Shown here: piece by piece, positions 18,826-27,437 of the stretch | Layout of the letters: each line of letters opens with the position of its first letter | How positions within the stretch are numbered: the stretch's first letter is position 1 | Source: an uncultured Caulobacter sp. | Lineage (GTDB): Bacteria; Pseudomonadota; Alphaproteobacteria; Caulobacterales; Caulobacteraceae | Direction: 5' to 3' | Assembly (NCBI RefSeq): GCF_947036865.1 | Contig: NZ_CAMQSF010000012.1 | Location: 25,091-89,090 of the forward strand | Length of the DNA: 64,000 nt | Program-made: the position numbers and the translations under genes | Notes under the pieces: model-generated | The model's input: the letters and a program-made list of their open reading frames with translations, nothing else | Database searches by the model: none | What the model was told of the DNA's origin: nothing

Positions 18826-19566
18826 ATGAAGTCGGTAGACACGACGACGCGACGAATTAACGGGCGACCGACTATGCTGGCCTTGGTCGCCATCGCCGCG
18901 CGAAATCGTATTGGCGAAATAGCCTTCACCGGCATCATAACGGCGTTGATCGCGGTCGCTGCTTGGGCCGCCTACGTGAACATCGAGAAGTACGGATGGA
19001 GCGGAGATTCCGCCGCCTGGGCGCAAGCTGCCGGGTCAATCATCGCCATCGCGGGGGCAAGTTGGATAGCGCGTGGCGAAGCCCGCCAAGCTCGCCGTTT
19101 GCGTCGCAGACAGGGCGAAGAAGCCGCATGGGCAGTGCGCTTTACCCTCGCTCAAGCGTAGTACGACACCCAAATCGTCGCCGCCGAACTTATGTCCGAG
19201 GATATTTCGTTCGATTCAATCAAGTATTGGAAGCAGCGAGCCGAGAACGTGTCGCTAGGACTCCATACGATGTTGGCGCGGACTGATTACGTTCACCCGG
19301 CCGTCGCGTTGATGGCCGGCAACGGCAAGGTGCTCGTTGATCACCTGATCTCGGACCTGACCCAGCTTGAGGGACTGGTAAACCGCGACGAACTTCCTGA
19401 CCTCAAGCTCATCAGCGACATTATTGGCGCTCACACCGGTTGTCAGGAGTTGCTCGAACTGTTTGACGACCGCATGCGCAGCATCAGCTTGGCGCTGGAC
19501 CGAGGTGGCGACATGCTGCCTCTGCAGGAACTAACTCCCTGGTCGGTCGGTCGCCGTGGTTCCTAG
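18826..19566 (+). pseudogene. membrane-anchored protein gene split by in-frame TAG
   Basis: One reading frame holds two protein-like halves separated by a single TAG at 19159-19161. The first half has a hydrophobic segment (IGEIAFTGIITALIAVAAW), an amphipathic Ala-rich region and a basic helix (EARQARRLRRRQGEEAAWAV). After the stop the frame continues through YDTQIVAAELMSEDISF and about 120 further residues to a stop at 19564-19566. Continuity of frame and helical character across the stop suggests an original protein of about 246 residues inactivated by one nonsense change, or a sequencing error. An ATG at 19192 could still allow expression of the second half. The family is not recognised. 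Confidence 0.6.
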
Positions 19567-19736
19567 AGGCACCTGCTCGGGCTTCCGCTGCGTATGCGCT
19601 CTCGACAAAAAGCTCCGCCAGCCGCCGTCGGCGAAATGATACGATACGACAACGCGAGTCACAGCTACGCCTGCCGCAGCTAGAAGAAATTCGTCGCACG
19701 CTGCCAAGCCCTTAAAGGCACAGGTCAGCATCAGCC

Positions 19737-20198
19737 TTACCACCGTCCGCCGATCTGCGCGCTCGGTTCGCCCCCGGCAAGCCACACGCGGATAGCAGCG
19801 GCAACATTATCCTGCTTGCGCTTTGCCCGCCCCCGGAGTGCGCACTCCCACACCGTAAGCACTCGCCACCCAGCGCTAAGCAAAGTCGCTTGGTCCCGGA
19901 CATCACGTGCCTGATTTCGCTCGATCTTCTCCCGCCAGAAATCTTGGCGGGTGGCAGGCAGCTTGAACATCGGACAGTCATGCCCGTGCCAGAAACAACC
20001 GTGCACGAAGATCACTGCACGCCGGCCGGGAAACACCAAGTCAGGCTTACCTGGCAGATTGCCATGGAGGCGGTATCGCAGGCCGGCGGCGTGTAGCGCG
20101 CGGCGGACGATCATCTCCGGCTTGGTGTCCTTCCCACGTATAGCCGACATGTTCCGTCGCCGTTGTTCGGCGGTCAGCGGGTCGACGCCGCTGGTCAC
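19737..20198 (-). CDS. vsr: Vsr very-short-patch-repair endonuclease (system 2)
   Basis: A second, clearly different Vsr (153 residues): RRRNMSAIRGKDTKPEMIVRR, LRYRLHGNLPGKPDLVFPGR (catalytic Asp in PDLV), VIFVHGCFWHGHDCPMF and GWRVLTVWECALRG. It is the last gene of the five-gene minus-strand restriction operon, 17 nt after the McrC-like gene, and would repair deamination damage at sites methylated by the system-2 methyltransferase. The region 19567-19736 between it and the broken membrane-protein gene shows nothing recognisable. Confidence 0.93.
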   Translation of the reverse strand: MTSGVDPLTAEQRRRNMSAIRGKDTKPEMIVRRALHAAGLRYRLHGNLPGKPDLVFPGRRAVIFVHGCFWHGHDCPMFKLPATRQDFWREKIERNQARDVRDQATLLSAGWRVLTVWECALRGRAKRKQDNVAAAIRVWLAGGEPSAQIGGRW

Positions 20199-20215
20199 TG
20201 GCGGCCTGCGCGCGG

Positions 20216-21865
20216 TCAGGGCGCCGCTCCGACATCCGCATCCTTGAGGATCGTCTCAAGCGCCATTTCGATCTGGCCGGCATTCATCCCGGGCGCCAGC
20301 GTCACGGCGCCGAACCGGAACTTCCCCCGATAGTCAGGATGAAACAGCCGCCCCGGCATCGCCGCGGTTTCCCAGTTGCCCCCGAAAGTCGGCGAAGCCG
20401 GGCTGAGGAGGTATGCGCCGCTCACCAGCTGGCGCACCTCGCCCGCGCCATCAGCAACGACGAGAGCATCCCGGTACATGTGGGCCGACGCCAGCGCATC
20501 GTTCAGCCCGGCGCCAATACGATACTTTGCGTCGAGGACGATCAGGCGGCCTGCCCCATCAAGGGCCTCAATGGCGACGTCGGGACGCATTTCACGGCTG
20601 AAGCTGCCGCGACCATCCCTTTCGCGCCAGTACTCGCGGTACGTCCTTTGAAAACAGAGTGCGATCCCCGCCGAGGGGAGGCGAACGACCGCCTGGCCGG
20701 CGGCCAGTGTGATGCCCTGTCCTGCTTCAAAAAGCCCGGAGAAATCGACCTCATCGGCGCCGTACTTCACCACGGCCGCGCGGGCGAGCCGCAAGTACGA
20801 CCACAGCTCATAGAGGTCAAATGTCCGCGCCAGTGGCATTTGCAGGAAGTCGCCAAAGACGTCGGCAATGCCCCTGGAAAAATCACGATGGAGCGCCGCG
20901 AACCGCCTGTACTGAGGCTCGCCGCGCCAGATTGGCGTGGCGTCAGGCCGCGGAGGCCCTGCTCCGATATCCTGCAGGAATGGTAGCGCCAGGAGGTCCC
21001 TAAGCTCCCTGGACATTCGTCGTGTACGACGCGCCCAAAGCCTGACCAGACGCCCGTCCTCAGGATCTTCCGGTGTGCGCTTTCCGAAATCACTGGCCAC
21101 GCCATCGAGCCAGCGCGCCCACACCTCCAGCGAGGCCTTGATCTGCCGGTGCGCGGGGATGTCGAGACTGGACCTGCGGATACTCCGTCGGATCGTAGCG
21201 GGCAGATGCCCTCGCATCGCGGAGGGAAGTCGCGAGCCCCCAGTTTCCGCGATCAGGCGCCCTGAGCGGAAGGACTTCAGCACTTCGGGCGGCGTTGCGC
21301 GGCCAGCCCGCCAGAATGGCGTCAGCTCGTCCTCTGCTTTGAGAACGCGCCTTGGCCTTGCATCGATGGCGCGGACCGTCTGGACCAGTATGCCCATACG
21401 GCTCCGCAGAAACTCAAGACGGGCAACGGGCGGCGGTTTGCGTCCGGCGCCGCGGGCCACAGCCTTCCGGAACGAACTGAGGGCGAAGAGCGCGAAGGTG
21501 TCCTCGAGCACCTCGCTCACCATTACGTCGAAGGCCTCACGGCTGAGCTTGCGCACTTCCGGGTCTGTCGTGATCTCGAAAGCGAAACTCTGCCCCTGGA
21601 GCTTCAGGCAGCAATCCACGACGCCGGCATGAAAGCCCGGCTCCCATCTCCAGCGCGCAGCGTCCGGCTCCGGGGCGCGCAGCGCTTCGAGCGGCAGCTC
21701 ATCAATGAGCAGATCCGCCTGCGCCGCGCCCTGGGCGCCTGTCAGAACGAAGAGGTGCTCACGCGCCTCTTCGATCAGACCTGATGGCATCGCTTCGGGG
21801 TCCGGCCAGACCCGGACCGCCCGCGTAGGATCGCGGCTTGGCCAGATGTGGAGTGTGGCGCTCAC
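20216..21865 (-). CDS. McrC-like DUF2357/PD-(D/E)XK nuclease subunit
   Basis: A 549-residue nuclease partner of the McrB-like ATPase. The C-terminal domain carries a PD-(D/E)XK core: RPDVAIEA (Asp429), then VLDAKYRI (Asp445-Ala-Lys447). The N-terminal part matches large DUF2357-type proteins such as the BsuMI subunit YdjA rather than the short E. coli McrC. The start codon overlaps the McrB-like stop (ATGA), so the two are made in a coupled way, as expected for a complex. It presumably cuts DNA after translocation by the ATPase. Confidence 0.85.
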   Translation of the reverse strand: MSATLHIWPSRDPTRAVRVWPDPEAMPSGLIEEAREHLFVLTGAQGAAQADLLIDELPLEALRAPEPDAARWRWEPGFHAGVVDCCLKLQGQSFAFEITTDPEVRKLSREAFDVMVSEVLEDTFALFALSSFRKAVARGAGRKPPPVARLEFLRSRMGILVQTVRAIDARPRRVLKAEDELTPFWRAGRATPPEVLKSFRSGRLIAETGGSRLPSAMRGHLPATIRRSIRRSSLDIPAHRQIKASLEVWARWLDGVASDFGKRTPEDPEDGRLVRLWARRTRRMSRELRDLLALPFLQDIGAGPPRPDATPIWRGEPQYRRFAALHRDFSRGIADVFGDFLQMPLARTFDLYELWSYLRLARAAVVKYGADEVDFSGLFEAGQGITLAAGQAVVRLPSAGIALCFQRTYREYWRERDGRGSFSREMRPDVAIEALDGAGRLIVLDAKYRIGAGLNDALASAHMYRDALVVADGAGEVRQLVSGAYLLSPASPTFGGNWETAAMPGRLFHPDYRGKFRFGAVTLAPGMNAGQIEMALETILKDADVGAAP

Positions 21866-24366
21866 CGGCTGGTCTGGAACGCCCCAAGCTCGTCAAGATC
21901 GCGTTGCAGCCGATCTATCAGAGCTCGCGAGCGGGGCCGGCCGGCATTGGTCTCGGCAAGCTTCCGGAGAAGGTCGCGCTGAGCCTCCGAGCCGCGCAGT
22001 CGCGCCAGGGCTTTCTGGACAAGCTGGTCATCGATCACCTCCTCCGACGACCGGCCGAGATGATCGGTGGCGAAGGCGTGGTAACGGACGAACTCTTCGG
22101 CCAGTCGATAGCCAAAGCCAAGTCCGTGCGGCCCCAGCAAAGCGCTCAGATCCTGGAGAACCGGCCGACAGGCGCCGATAGAGGCGTTCAGCGCATCCTC
22201 TCGAGCTCCAAGCGTGTCGAAGAAGGATCCAAGATCGACATCAGACATGTCGATGACAACGGCCCGGTCCATCACCTTGTCGCTAAGCGTGCTGGTCGTC
22301 TCGTCGACGTTGATCGTGCCGACCAGGAAGAGGTTGTGCGGCACGCGAAGGCTTGCCGGAACTTCACCGCCCGTACTGCCGACCATCGGCACGCCGCTGG
22401 AGTGGAGGGAGATTTCGTTGCGGCTCTCGATCGCGCTCAGGATGTCGGAGAAATAATACTCGACCCTGGCGAGGTTCATCTCGTCGAGAATGACGAACAC
22501 CGGTGAGGCTGGGTGGGCGGTCGCCACCAGCAGCGCCTCCAGGAACTTTGGCACGACGTACTGGCCTGACAACCGATCCTCATAGCCGGTCAGGCCGCTC
22601 GGGTCGGTCCACTCAGGACGCACCGGACAGACAAACAGCAGCGGATCCGCGGCCTCCATGCTCTCAAGGCCATGGATCGTGCGCGCGTATTGCAGGGCCA
22701 GCTGCGTCTTACCCGTCCCCGAAAGCCCGGACAGAATGACGAAATGTTTGTGCTGCAGGTGGTTGAGGCCGGCGTGGAAACGGTCGATCAGGGCGTCAGG
22801 GTAGACCCCGCCCAGCGCCGCAACACCACGGCGGATCGCCTGCGGCGAGACGTCTGCCGGCATCCGCTGCATAAGCGGGCCAACGCCGCTCTCCGACGAC
22901 CACACCTTCAGCTCATGCACCTTCTCGCGGCCCACGAGGCGCCCCAGGTAGCCGACAAACTCCCGAGCCAGCAGACTGCGCCTTGCCGAAACGGTCGGCG
23001 GCCAGATCGCGAATTCAATCGATTCTACAGCCGCCGAACGGCTTCTGAGTGTCGGCTCGGCTGAGATCGATTCGAAGAAGTCATTGCTGAAACCAATCCT
23101 GCCTTCTTCGTTGAGGTAGAATTTGACGTTGTTGTTGATCCGCGACGGTCGATCACCCTCAGCCTTCCCCCCGTTACGCGCCTCGACATCCCGGTAGAGT
23201 TCGACCAGGCCGGCATCGAGGCTCTCACGGTCTTCGCTGACGGTGATCGCGAAGTAGACCTCGTCATATGGCGGAAACGTCAGGACAGAGGCGAAAACGT
23301 AAGCCGATGCCCCGCCGGCGCCCGTGATCACGTTCTTTGACGCGCCCTCCATGTTTGCCGTGCAGGCAAACAGTCCGCCCTCGAGGAGACGCGCGCTGTT
23401 CGAGAAGCCAAAATTGGTCGCGACCTTCGCATTAGGGCCGGCTTTTTCCGTGACGAAAGCGGTGAACTGCTTCTGCCGATCAGTGGAGGACTGCGCCGGC
23501 TGGGGCAGATCGCCCAGCGGCAGGGTATTTTGCTTACTCACCACAGACTTACTCTCGCTCCCCTCATCGGAGCGCCACTTTGAGGCGAACTCAGCCTCAT
23601 AGAAATCGAAATCTGCACTCCCGCGCGCCTGCGCGATCGAATTCCGGATTTCGAAGAGCCGACGATCCCTGGCCGCCCGGTCTAACTGTTTTACCGCCGC
23701 CGGGTCATCGCCACCCAGGCCAACAATCACCCGGCGCTTGTCGGCGCCGCTCGAAATTCGCTCGAACACGTCGGGGAAGAGGAGGTGCTCGACGATATGC
23801 GAGAACTGGCGCGTGCCGTCGGAATGGACGCTGGCCAGAAACCCTGAAAAGGCCCAGGCGTCGCCCAGGACTTGAACCCTCTCTGGCGGGGGAAGGTCCT
23901 TCAGCCGGGCGACCAGGTCGAGAAGATAGGCAAACTCCCGAGGTCGGTGGGTATTGAAGGCCGTACCGGCCGAGCCAAGCCCCCCGAGAACATCGTCGCT
24001 CAGCCACTTTTCATCAGGAGCCGAATGCTTCGAGCGCCAGGACAGTACCTCATGCACAGTTTCCCGCTTCTTGTCCGCTCCGATATTCGAAGGAAACAGA
24101 AGCAGGATCCAGAGTAACTCGGCTGCGAGCTCATGGATGGCGTCAGCCTGACCAGTGAGCTGCCTTCTGAGCTTGGTGAGAAAGCTGTCCTGCCCATCCT
24201 CTGCGCCGTCCCGGAAGGCATTTCGCACCTGGGCGATGTTGGCGCCGGTCCAGAGACCGCGCCCCGCGAAAAGGGCCGATCCATCTGTCAGGAGACAGCT
24301 ATGGCGCCAGTGCGCGGCGGCTGCGAATACCGCGTCCGCGGGATGATGAGGGTTGAATCTCGACAT
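21862..24366 (-). CDS. McrB-like AAA+ restriction ATPase
   Basis: An 834-residue motor/recognition subunit. Walker A GLSGTGKT is at about residues 547-554 (Lys553), Walker B in VFVILDEMNLARVEYYFSDI, and the sensor region in GTINVDETTSTLSDKVMDRA. The McrB guanine-nucleotide motif (NTAD-type) reads NVDE here, so GTP specificity should not be assumed. The N-terminal 500 or so residues hold a helical domain and a DUF3578-like DNA-binding region (about residues 300-400) that probably reads the target. It lies 7 nt after the methyltransferase gene. Together with its neighbours it resembles the BsuMI/LlaJI type of multi-subunit type II restriction. Confidence 0.88.
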   Translation of the reverse strand: MSRFNPHHPADAVFAAAAHWRHSCLLTDGSALFAGRGLWTGANIAQVRNAFRDGAEDGQDSFLTKLRRQLTGQADAIHELAAELLWILLLFPSNIGADKKRETVHEVLSWRSKHSAPDEKWLSDDVLGGLGSAGTAFNTHRPREFAYLLDLVARLKDLPPPERVQVLGDAWAFSGFLASVHSDGTRQFSHIVEHLLFPDVFERISSGADKRRVIVGLGGDDPAAVKQLDRAARDRRLFEIRNSIAQARGSADFDFYEAEFASKWRSDEGSESKSVVSKQNTLPLGDLPQPAQSSTDRQKQFTAFVTEKAGPNAKVATNFGFSNSARLLEGGLFACTANMEGASKNVITGAGGASAYVFASVLTFPPYDEVYFAITVSEDRESLDAGLVELYRDVEARNGGKAEGDRPSRINNNVKFYLNEEGRIGFSNDFFESISAEPTLRSRSAAVESIEFAIWPPTVSARRSLLAREFVGYLGRLVGREKVHELKVWSSESGVGPLMQRMPADVSPQAIRRGVAALGGVYPDALIDRFHAGLNHLQHKHFVILSGLSGTGKTQLALQYARTIHGLESMEAADPLLFVCPVRPEWTDPSGLTGYEDRLSGQYVVPKFLEALLVATAHPASPVFVILDEMNLARVEYYFSDILSAIESRNEISLHSSGVPMVGSTGGEVPASLRVPHNLFLVGTINVDETTSTLSDKVMDRAVVIDMSDVDLGSFFDTLGAREDALNASIGACRPVLQDLSALLGPHGLGFGYRLAEEFVRYHAFATDHLGRSSEEVIDDQLVQKALARLRGSEAQRDLLRKLAETNAGRPRSRALIDRLQRDLDELGAFQTSR

Positions 24367-24373
24367 CCCTGCT

Positions 24374-25879
24374 TCAGCCCGCTTCGGCCGAGGGGCGGAC
24401 CAGATCTGAACCGCGCGCCAGAGCCGACCGCAGCGTTGCGAGCATCTCGGTCGCGACAGCCTTGGACAGCAGCGGAGGCACGGCGTTGCCGATCTGCTTG
24501 AACGCCGGATTCATCGTCCCGGAAAATACAAATCCATCCGGAAAGGACTGAAGCCGCGCGGCCTCGCGAACCGATATGGTCCGAGCCTGAGCGCTGTCGT
24601 AGTGAATGTGGCTGTAGCTGTCCTTACCCAGGTGCGCCATAAGCGTGCGCGCCGGCAGGTCAGGCTCCATCTTGCGCCACTTGTTGGGGAATTTTCCAAC
24701 GTCGTAGGGCGGGACGATGGAGTCGCGCAGGTTCTGCCATGCGGCAGATCCCTTCCTCGGCGCGGAGCCGGTCTCGCGACGCAGGGCCTCCAGCGCTTCC
24801 TCAAACATGCGCAGCGCATGGGCGTGCGCCTGAGGATACTGATCTCCGGGATTGAGGCGAGCGAACAGCTTCCAGTCGCGGGGCAGATAACGGATGACGT
24901 GATCGCGCACGCCATCGCTGTTCTCCCGACCGCTCCAGCCCCGCATAAGGGCGCCGTAGCTCCCGGCACGCGCCTTGCCGCCGTAGGGGATCAGTTCATC
25001 GAACCTGCGCGCCCCCTTGGTAAGCTTTCCCTCGAGATGCAGCGTGATCGGCGGCAGGTCCTCAAGCGCCGCCTTGGCGGTGATCGCTGGCGGCAGAGAC
25101 GGATCAGCTTCAGGCGGATCCATGTAGCTGACCGGCTCTCCGCTCGTTGACCGGCGGTTCAGGAGTTTCAGCGCCACCTGCCGGCTGCCCGCGTAGCCGG
25201 GGGGCAGCTTCATGTAGTGGGTGGGCTGCGGGAAGCTGATTTCGGCGCCGAGTTCCTTGCGATAGGCGATCAGGATCATCCGCTCGCGCATCTGGGGAAC
25301 GCCGAAGTACGAGGCATTGAGCAGCGTATAGCCCGCGACGTACCCCTTATCGCGCAGGACCTCGCACGTCTCCTCAGCGATATTCTGGCCGCCATGATTG
25401 AGCATGTCCGGCACATTTTCCATCAGAAGCGCCAGAGGCTGGAACGCTTCCACATAGTGCAGGTACTCCAGATAGAGGCGGGCCCGAGGATCGTGCTTGA
25501 ACGCCTCGGGATGCTCATCGATCTCCCGCAGCTTTGAGCGCCCGACGCGCGCGAACGCCTGACACGGCGGCCCGCCCACAATGACGTCGATCGCGGAAGA
25601 GACGCCGCCCAGCTCCAGATCCTCCGCGAGCTGTTCAGGCGAGAGTCTGGTGATATCGCGAGGCTGAGCGTGTCGCGGGTCGCCCGGGTGAAAGTTGGCG
25701 CCATGCGACGCGGCCGCATCGCGATCAAACTCAACCGCCGCGGCGATTTCAAACCCAGCCGCCTGGAATCCGAGGGAGATGCCACCGCAGCCGGCGAAGA
25801 GATCGAGCACCCTTGGGGCCCCGCCGGCCTGCAGGCGAGCGATTTTTGACAGTATGGTCTGGCGCGTATCGACAGTCAT
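24374..25879 (-). CDS. DNA (cytosine-5) methyltransferase (system 2)
   Basis: A 501-residue C5 methyltransferase with motif I (DLFAGCGGISLGF, residues 26-38), motif IV (VGGPPCQAFARVG, catalytic Cys106), motif VI (LLMENVPDM), motif VIII (VPQMRERMILIAY) and motifs IX-X (REAARLQSFPDGF, IGNAVPP). The variable region between VIII and IX is long, giving a protein larger than system 1's enzyme. The start overlaps the RHH gene stop (ATGA). It should protect host sites from the McrB/McrC-like nuclease encoded downstream. Confidence 0.94.
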   Translation of the reverse strand: MTVDTRQTILSKIARLQAGGAPRVLDLFAGCGGISLGFQAAGFEIAAAVEFDRDAAASHGANFHPGDPRHAQPRDITRLSPEQLAEDLELGGVSSAIDVIVGGPPCQAFARVGRSKLREIDEHPEAFKHDPRARLYLEYLHYVEAFQPLALLMENVPDMLNHGGQNIAEETCEVLRDKGYVAGYTLLNASYFGVPQMRERMILIAYRKELGAEISFPQPTHYMKLPPGYAGSRQVALKLLNRRSTSGEPVSYMDPPEADPSLPPAITAKAALEDLPPITLHLEGKLTKGARRFDELIPYGGKARAGSYGALMRGWSGRENSDGVRDHVIRYLPRDWKLFARLNPGDQYPQAHAHALRMFEEALEALRRETGSAPRKGSAAWQNLRDSIVPPYDVGKFPNKWRKMEPDLPARTLMAHLGKDSYSHIHYDSAQARTISVREAARLQSFPDGFVFSGTMNPAFKQIGNAVPPLLSKAVATEMLATLRSALARGSDLVRPSAEAG

Positions 25880-26058
25880 CCCACTGCCCTCCGGACAACC
25901 TGCAACGGCTGGATTTCGAACTGCTCACGGTCCAGGTGCTCCCGGATGAGGCGGGCGATCAGTGTCGACTTCTTATGGCCGGTCTGGCTGCAGTAGCGTT
26001 CAAATCTCTCTGCTTCCGCCGGCTGCAGAAGAACCTGCACGCGCGCCACGTCGCTCAT
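25876..26058 (-). CDS. ribbon-helix-helix regulator of restriction operon
   Basis: A 60-residue CopG/Arc-like protein: ARVQVLLQPAEAERFERYCS (strand and helix 1), KKSTLIARLIREHLDRE (helix 2), with a short tail. It is the first gene of the operon RHH-Dcm-McrB-McrC-Vsr and overlaps the methyltransferase start, so it is likely an autorepressor timing restriction after entry into a new host, like C proteins of other restriction systems. A direct repeat suited to RHH binding lies 60-80 bp upstream. Confidence 0.75.
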   Translation of the reverse strand: MSDVARVQVLLQPAEAERFERYCSQTGHKKSTLIARLIREHLDREQFEIQPLQVVRRAVG

Positions 26059-26119
26059 TTCGAATCACCTTTTGTTCCTCCTCAGGAGTGAGGGAGCGGC
26101 GATCCGGGGTCAACAGAAC

Positions 26120-26136
26120 TGCACAAAAATGCACAA
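26120..26136 (-). promoter_or_regulatory. tandem TGCACAA repeat, candidate RHH operator
   Basis: TGCACAA occurs at 26120-26126 and again at 26130-26136, a 10-bp period that would place two RHH dimers on one DNA face. It lies 62-78 bp upstream of the RHH start in the promoter region of the restriction operon. Binding is inferred. Confidence 0.4.
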
Positions 26137-26167
26137 CACTCATCTCGCGCTGAGTAGCGCCCTGAGG

Positions 26168-26440
26168 TCATGCTCTGCCAGCGCCTGAGCCCGCCGGCGC
26201 CAGGATGTTCATGCGCTCCTGCCCACTGGGCCAGAAGACGACGAATGTTGCGTCAGGATACGCCTCGGAACTGCAGGTCAGCTCCACAGGCTGATCCCGT
26301 ACAATCTCAATCCCGGATGCTTTCGCCGACGCGATGAGCAACGCCTCGAGTTCACGCGGAGCTTCCATCATCGCCAGTTCCCTCAAGGGGAGCCTGACGT
26401 CGGCGAAGGGGTATTCTCCGTCTGGAAGCTGGGTCGTCAC
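26168..26440 (-). CDS. small hypothetical protein upstream of restriction operon
   Basis: A 90-residue protein if the GTG at 26440 is used (VTTQLPDGEYPFADVRLPLR); the frame is open to 26530 but the upstream residues look non-coding. Composition is protein-like, with a helical block (RELEALLIASAKASGIEIV) and a strand-rich C-terminal part (FVVFWPSGQERMNIL). No family recognised. It is on the same strand as the restriction operon but ends 109 nt before it. Confidence 0.5.
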   Translation of the reverse strand: MTTQLPDGEYPFADVRLPLRELAMMEAPRELEALLIASAKASGIEIVRDQPVELTCSSEAYPDATFVVFWPSGQERMNILAPAGSGAGRA

Positions 26441-26893
26441 GCGCGGGCTCTCACAGGCTGCGCGCCGAGGATAGAGAGTCGGGGACACATGGCAACGGCT
26501 TGCGGATGATCTCAAGGCGCCTACTGTCACATGGCGGGCGCCGCCCTATAGGCGCCGATCTGGAGCCGGGGGTCATCGGCGGCGGTCGGCGCTGAAGTCG
26601 GCGGGCCTTCGTCATCGCGAGGTTTCCAACGCCCGCCCCCATTTTCGCCTAACGACGATCCCTGGCTTGCGCGCCAGTCCTCTTTGATTCAGGATTTCGA
26701 CGCTCGCGCCTTGCGCGCGGGTGGGGCGTGGAAACCCCGTGCGATGCCTAAGTGCCATAGCGACGCGCCGATCAAAGCGGCGCGCCGACAGCGCCCGCGC
26801 CCCCGGGCGCGCCCTCGCGTCCGTGTCTTGCGGCCGCGCGCCCTTGCCCGCCATCGAGTTTCCAGGCGCCCCGTCCAACCGACGGAGTAGGCG
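26441..26893. other. non-coding gap before the lasso-locus sigma factor
   Basis: No convincing gene: open frames here are Arg/Pro-rich shadows. It must contain the promoter of the ECF sigma gene. A GTGGAAACC element near 26728 resembles an ECF -35 box, but no clear -10 partner was found at the right distance. Confidence 0.4.
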
Positions 26894-27436
26894 ATGGACC
26901 CCAAGCTTCCGCGCGTTGCGACCCAGCCCGAGGGCGGCTGGGACGACCGCGATGATCTGGACAGGCTTTACAGGCGCTATGCGCCCTGGCTTGGCGCGAT
27001 GCTGCGCCGGCGCTTTGGACGCGGCATCGACGCGGACGCCGACGACGTCGTGCAGGAAACCTATGCTCGCCTGGCCCCACGCAACACGAATGAGATCCGC
27101 AGCCCCCAGGCCTTGCTCATGCGGGTGGCCTCCAATCTGGCCAAGGATCTGCTCCGTCGGCGCGCCGTCCGCGCCCGCCATGCCGAGGCGGTTCAGTCCG
27201 GTCCCGGCGAGCCGGGGGCTACCGCCACGCCCATGGAAGATCTTCTCGTCAGGGAGCTGATCCTGTCGATCCCCGAGCGGTATCGGGACGTCTTCGTCTT
27301 GAGCCGTTTCGAGGGTTTGACTTATGAAGAGATCGCTACACGCTGTGGTTTATCGGTGAAAGCGGTGGAGTGGCGGCTGAACAAGGCCCTCGAACACTGT
27401 ATCGTGCGCTTGCAGGACGAAGCGGAAGACGCCTGA
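26894..27436 (+). CDS. ECF (FecI-type) RNA polymerase sigma factor
   Basis: A 180-residue sigma factor with region 2 (DDLDRLYRRYAPWLGAML, DADDVVQETYARL) and region 4 (LSIPERYRDVFVLSRFEGLTYEEIATRCGLSVKAVEWRL). It is immediately followed by a FecR gene and a TonB-dependent receptor with an STN domain, the standard cell-surface signalling trio. In proteobacterial lasso-peptide loci this trio accompanies the isopeptidase gene, so the signal is probably a lasso peptide rather than an iron chelate (inference). The start has GGAGTAGGCG before the ATG. Confidence 0.92.
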   Translation: MDPKLPRVATQPEGGWDDRDDLDRLYRRYAPWLGAMLRRRFGRGIDADADDVVQETYARLAPRNTNEIRSPQALLMRVASNLAKDLLRRRAVRARHAEAVQSGPGEPGATATPMEDLLVRELILSIPERYRDVFVLSRFEGLTYEEIATRCGLSVKAVEWRLNKALEHCIVRLQDEAEDA

Positions 27437-27437
27437 C

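Noticed and set aside
20216..24366. McrBC-type restriction of methylated DNA
   Set aside because: The operon encodes its own cytosine methyltransferase, which would cause self-cutting; a BsuMI/LlaJI-type reading fits better.
25876..26058. RHH protein as antitoxin of a toxin-antitoxin pair
   Set aside because: No toxin gene is adjacent; it heads the restriction operon and is more likely its regulator.
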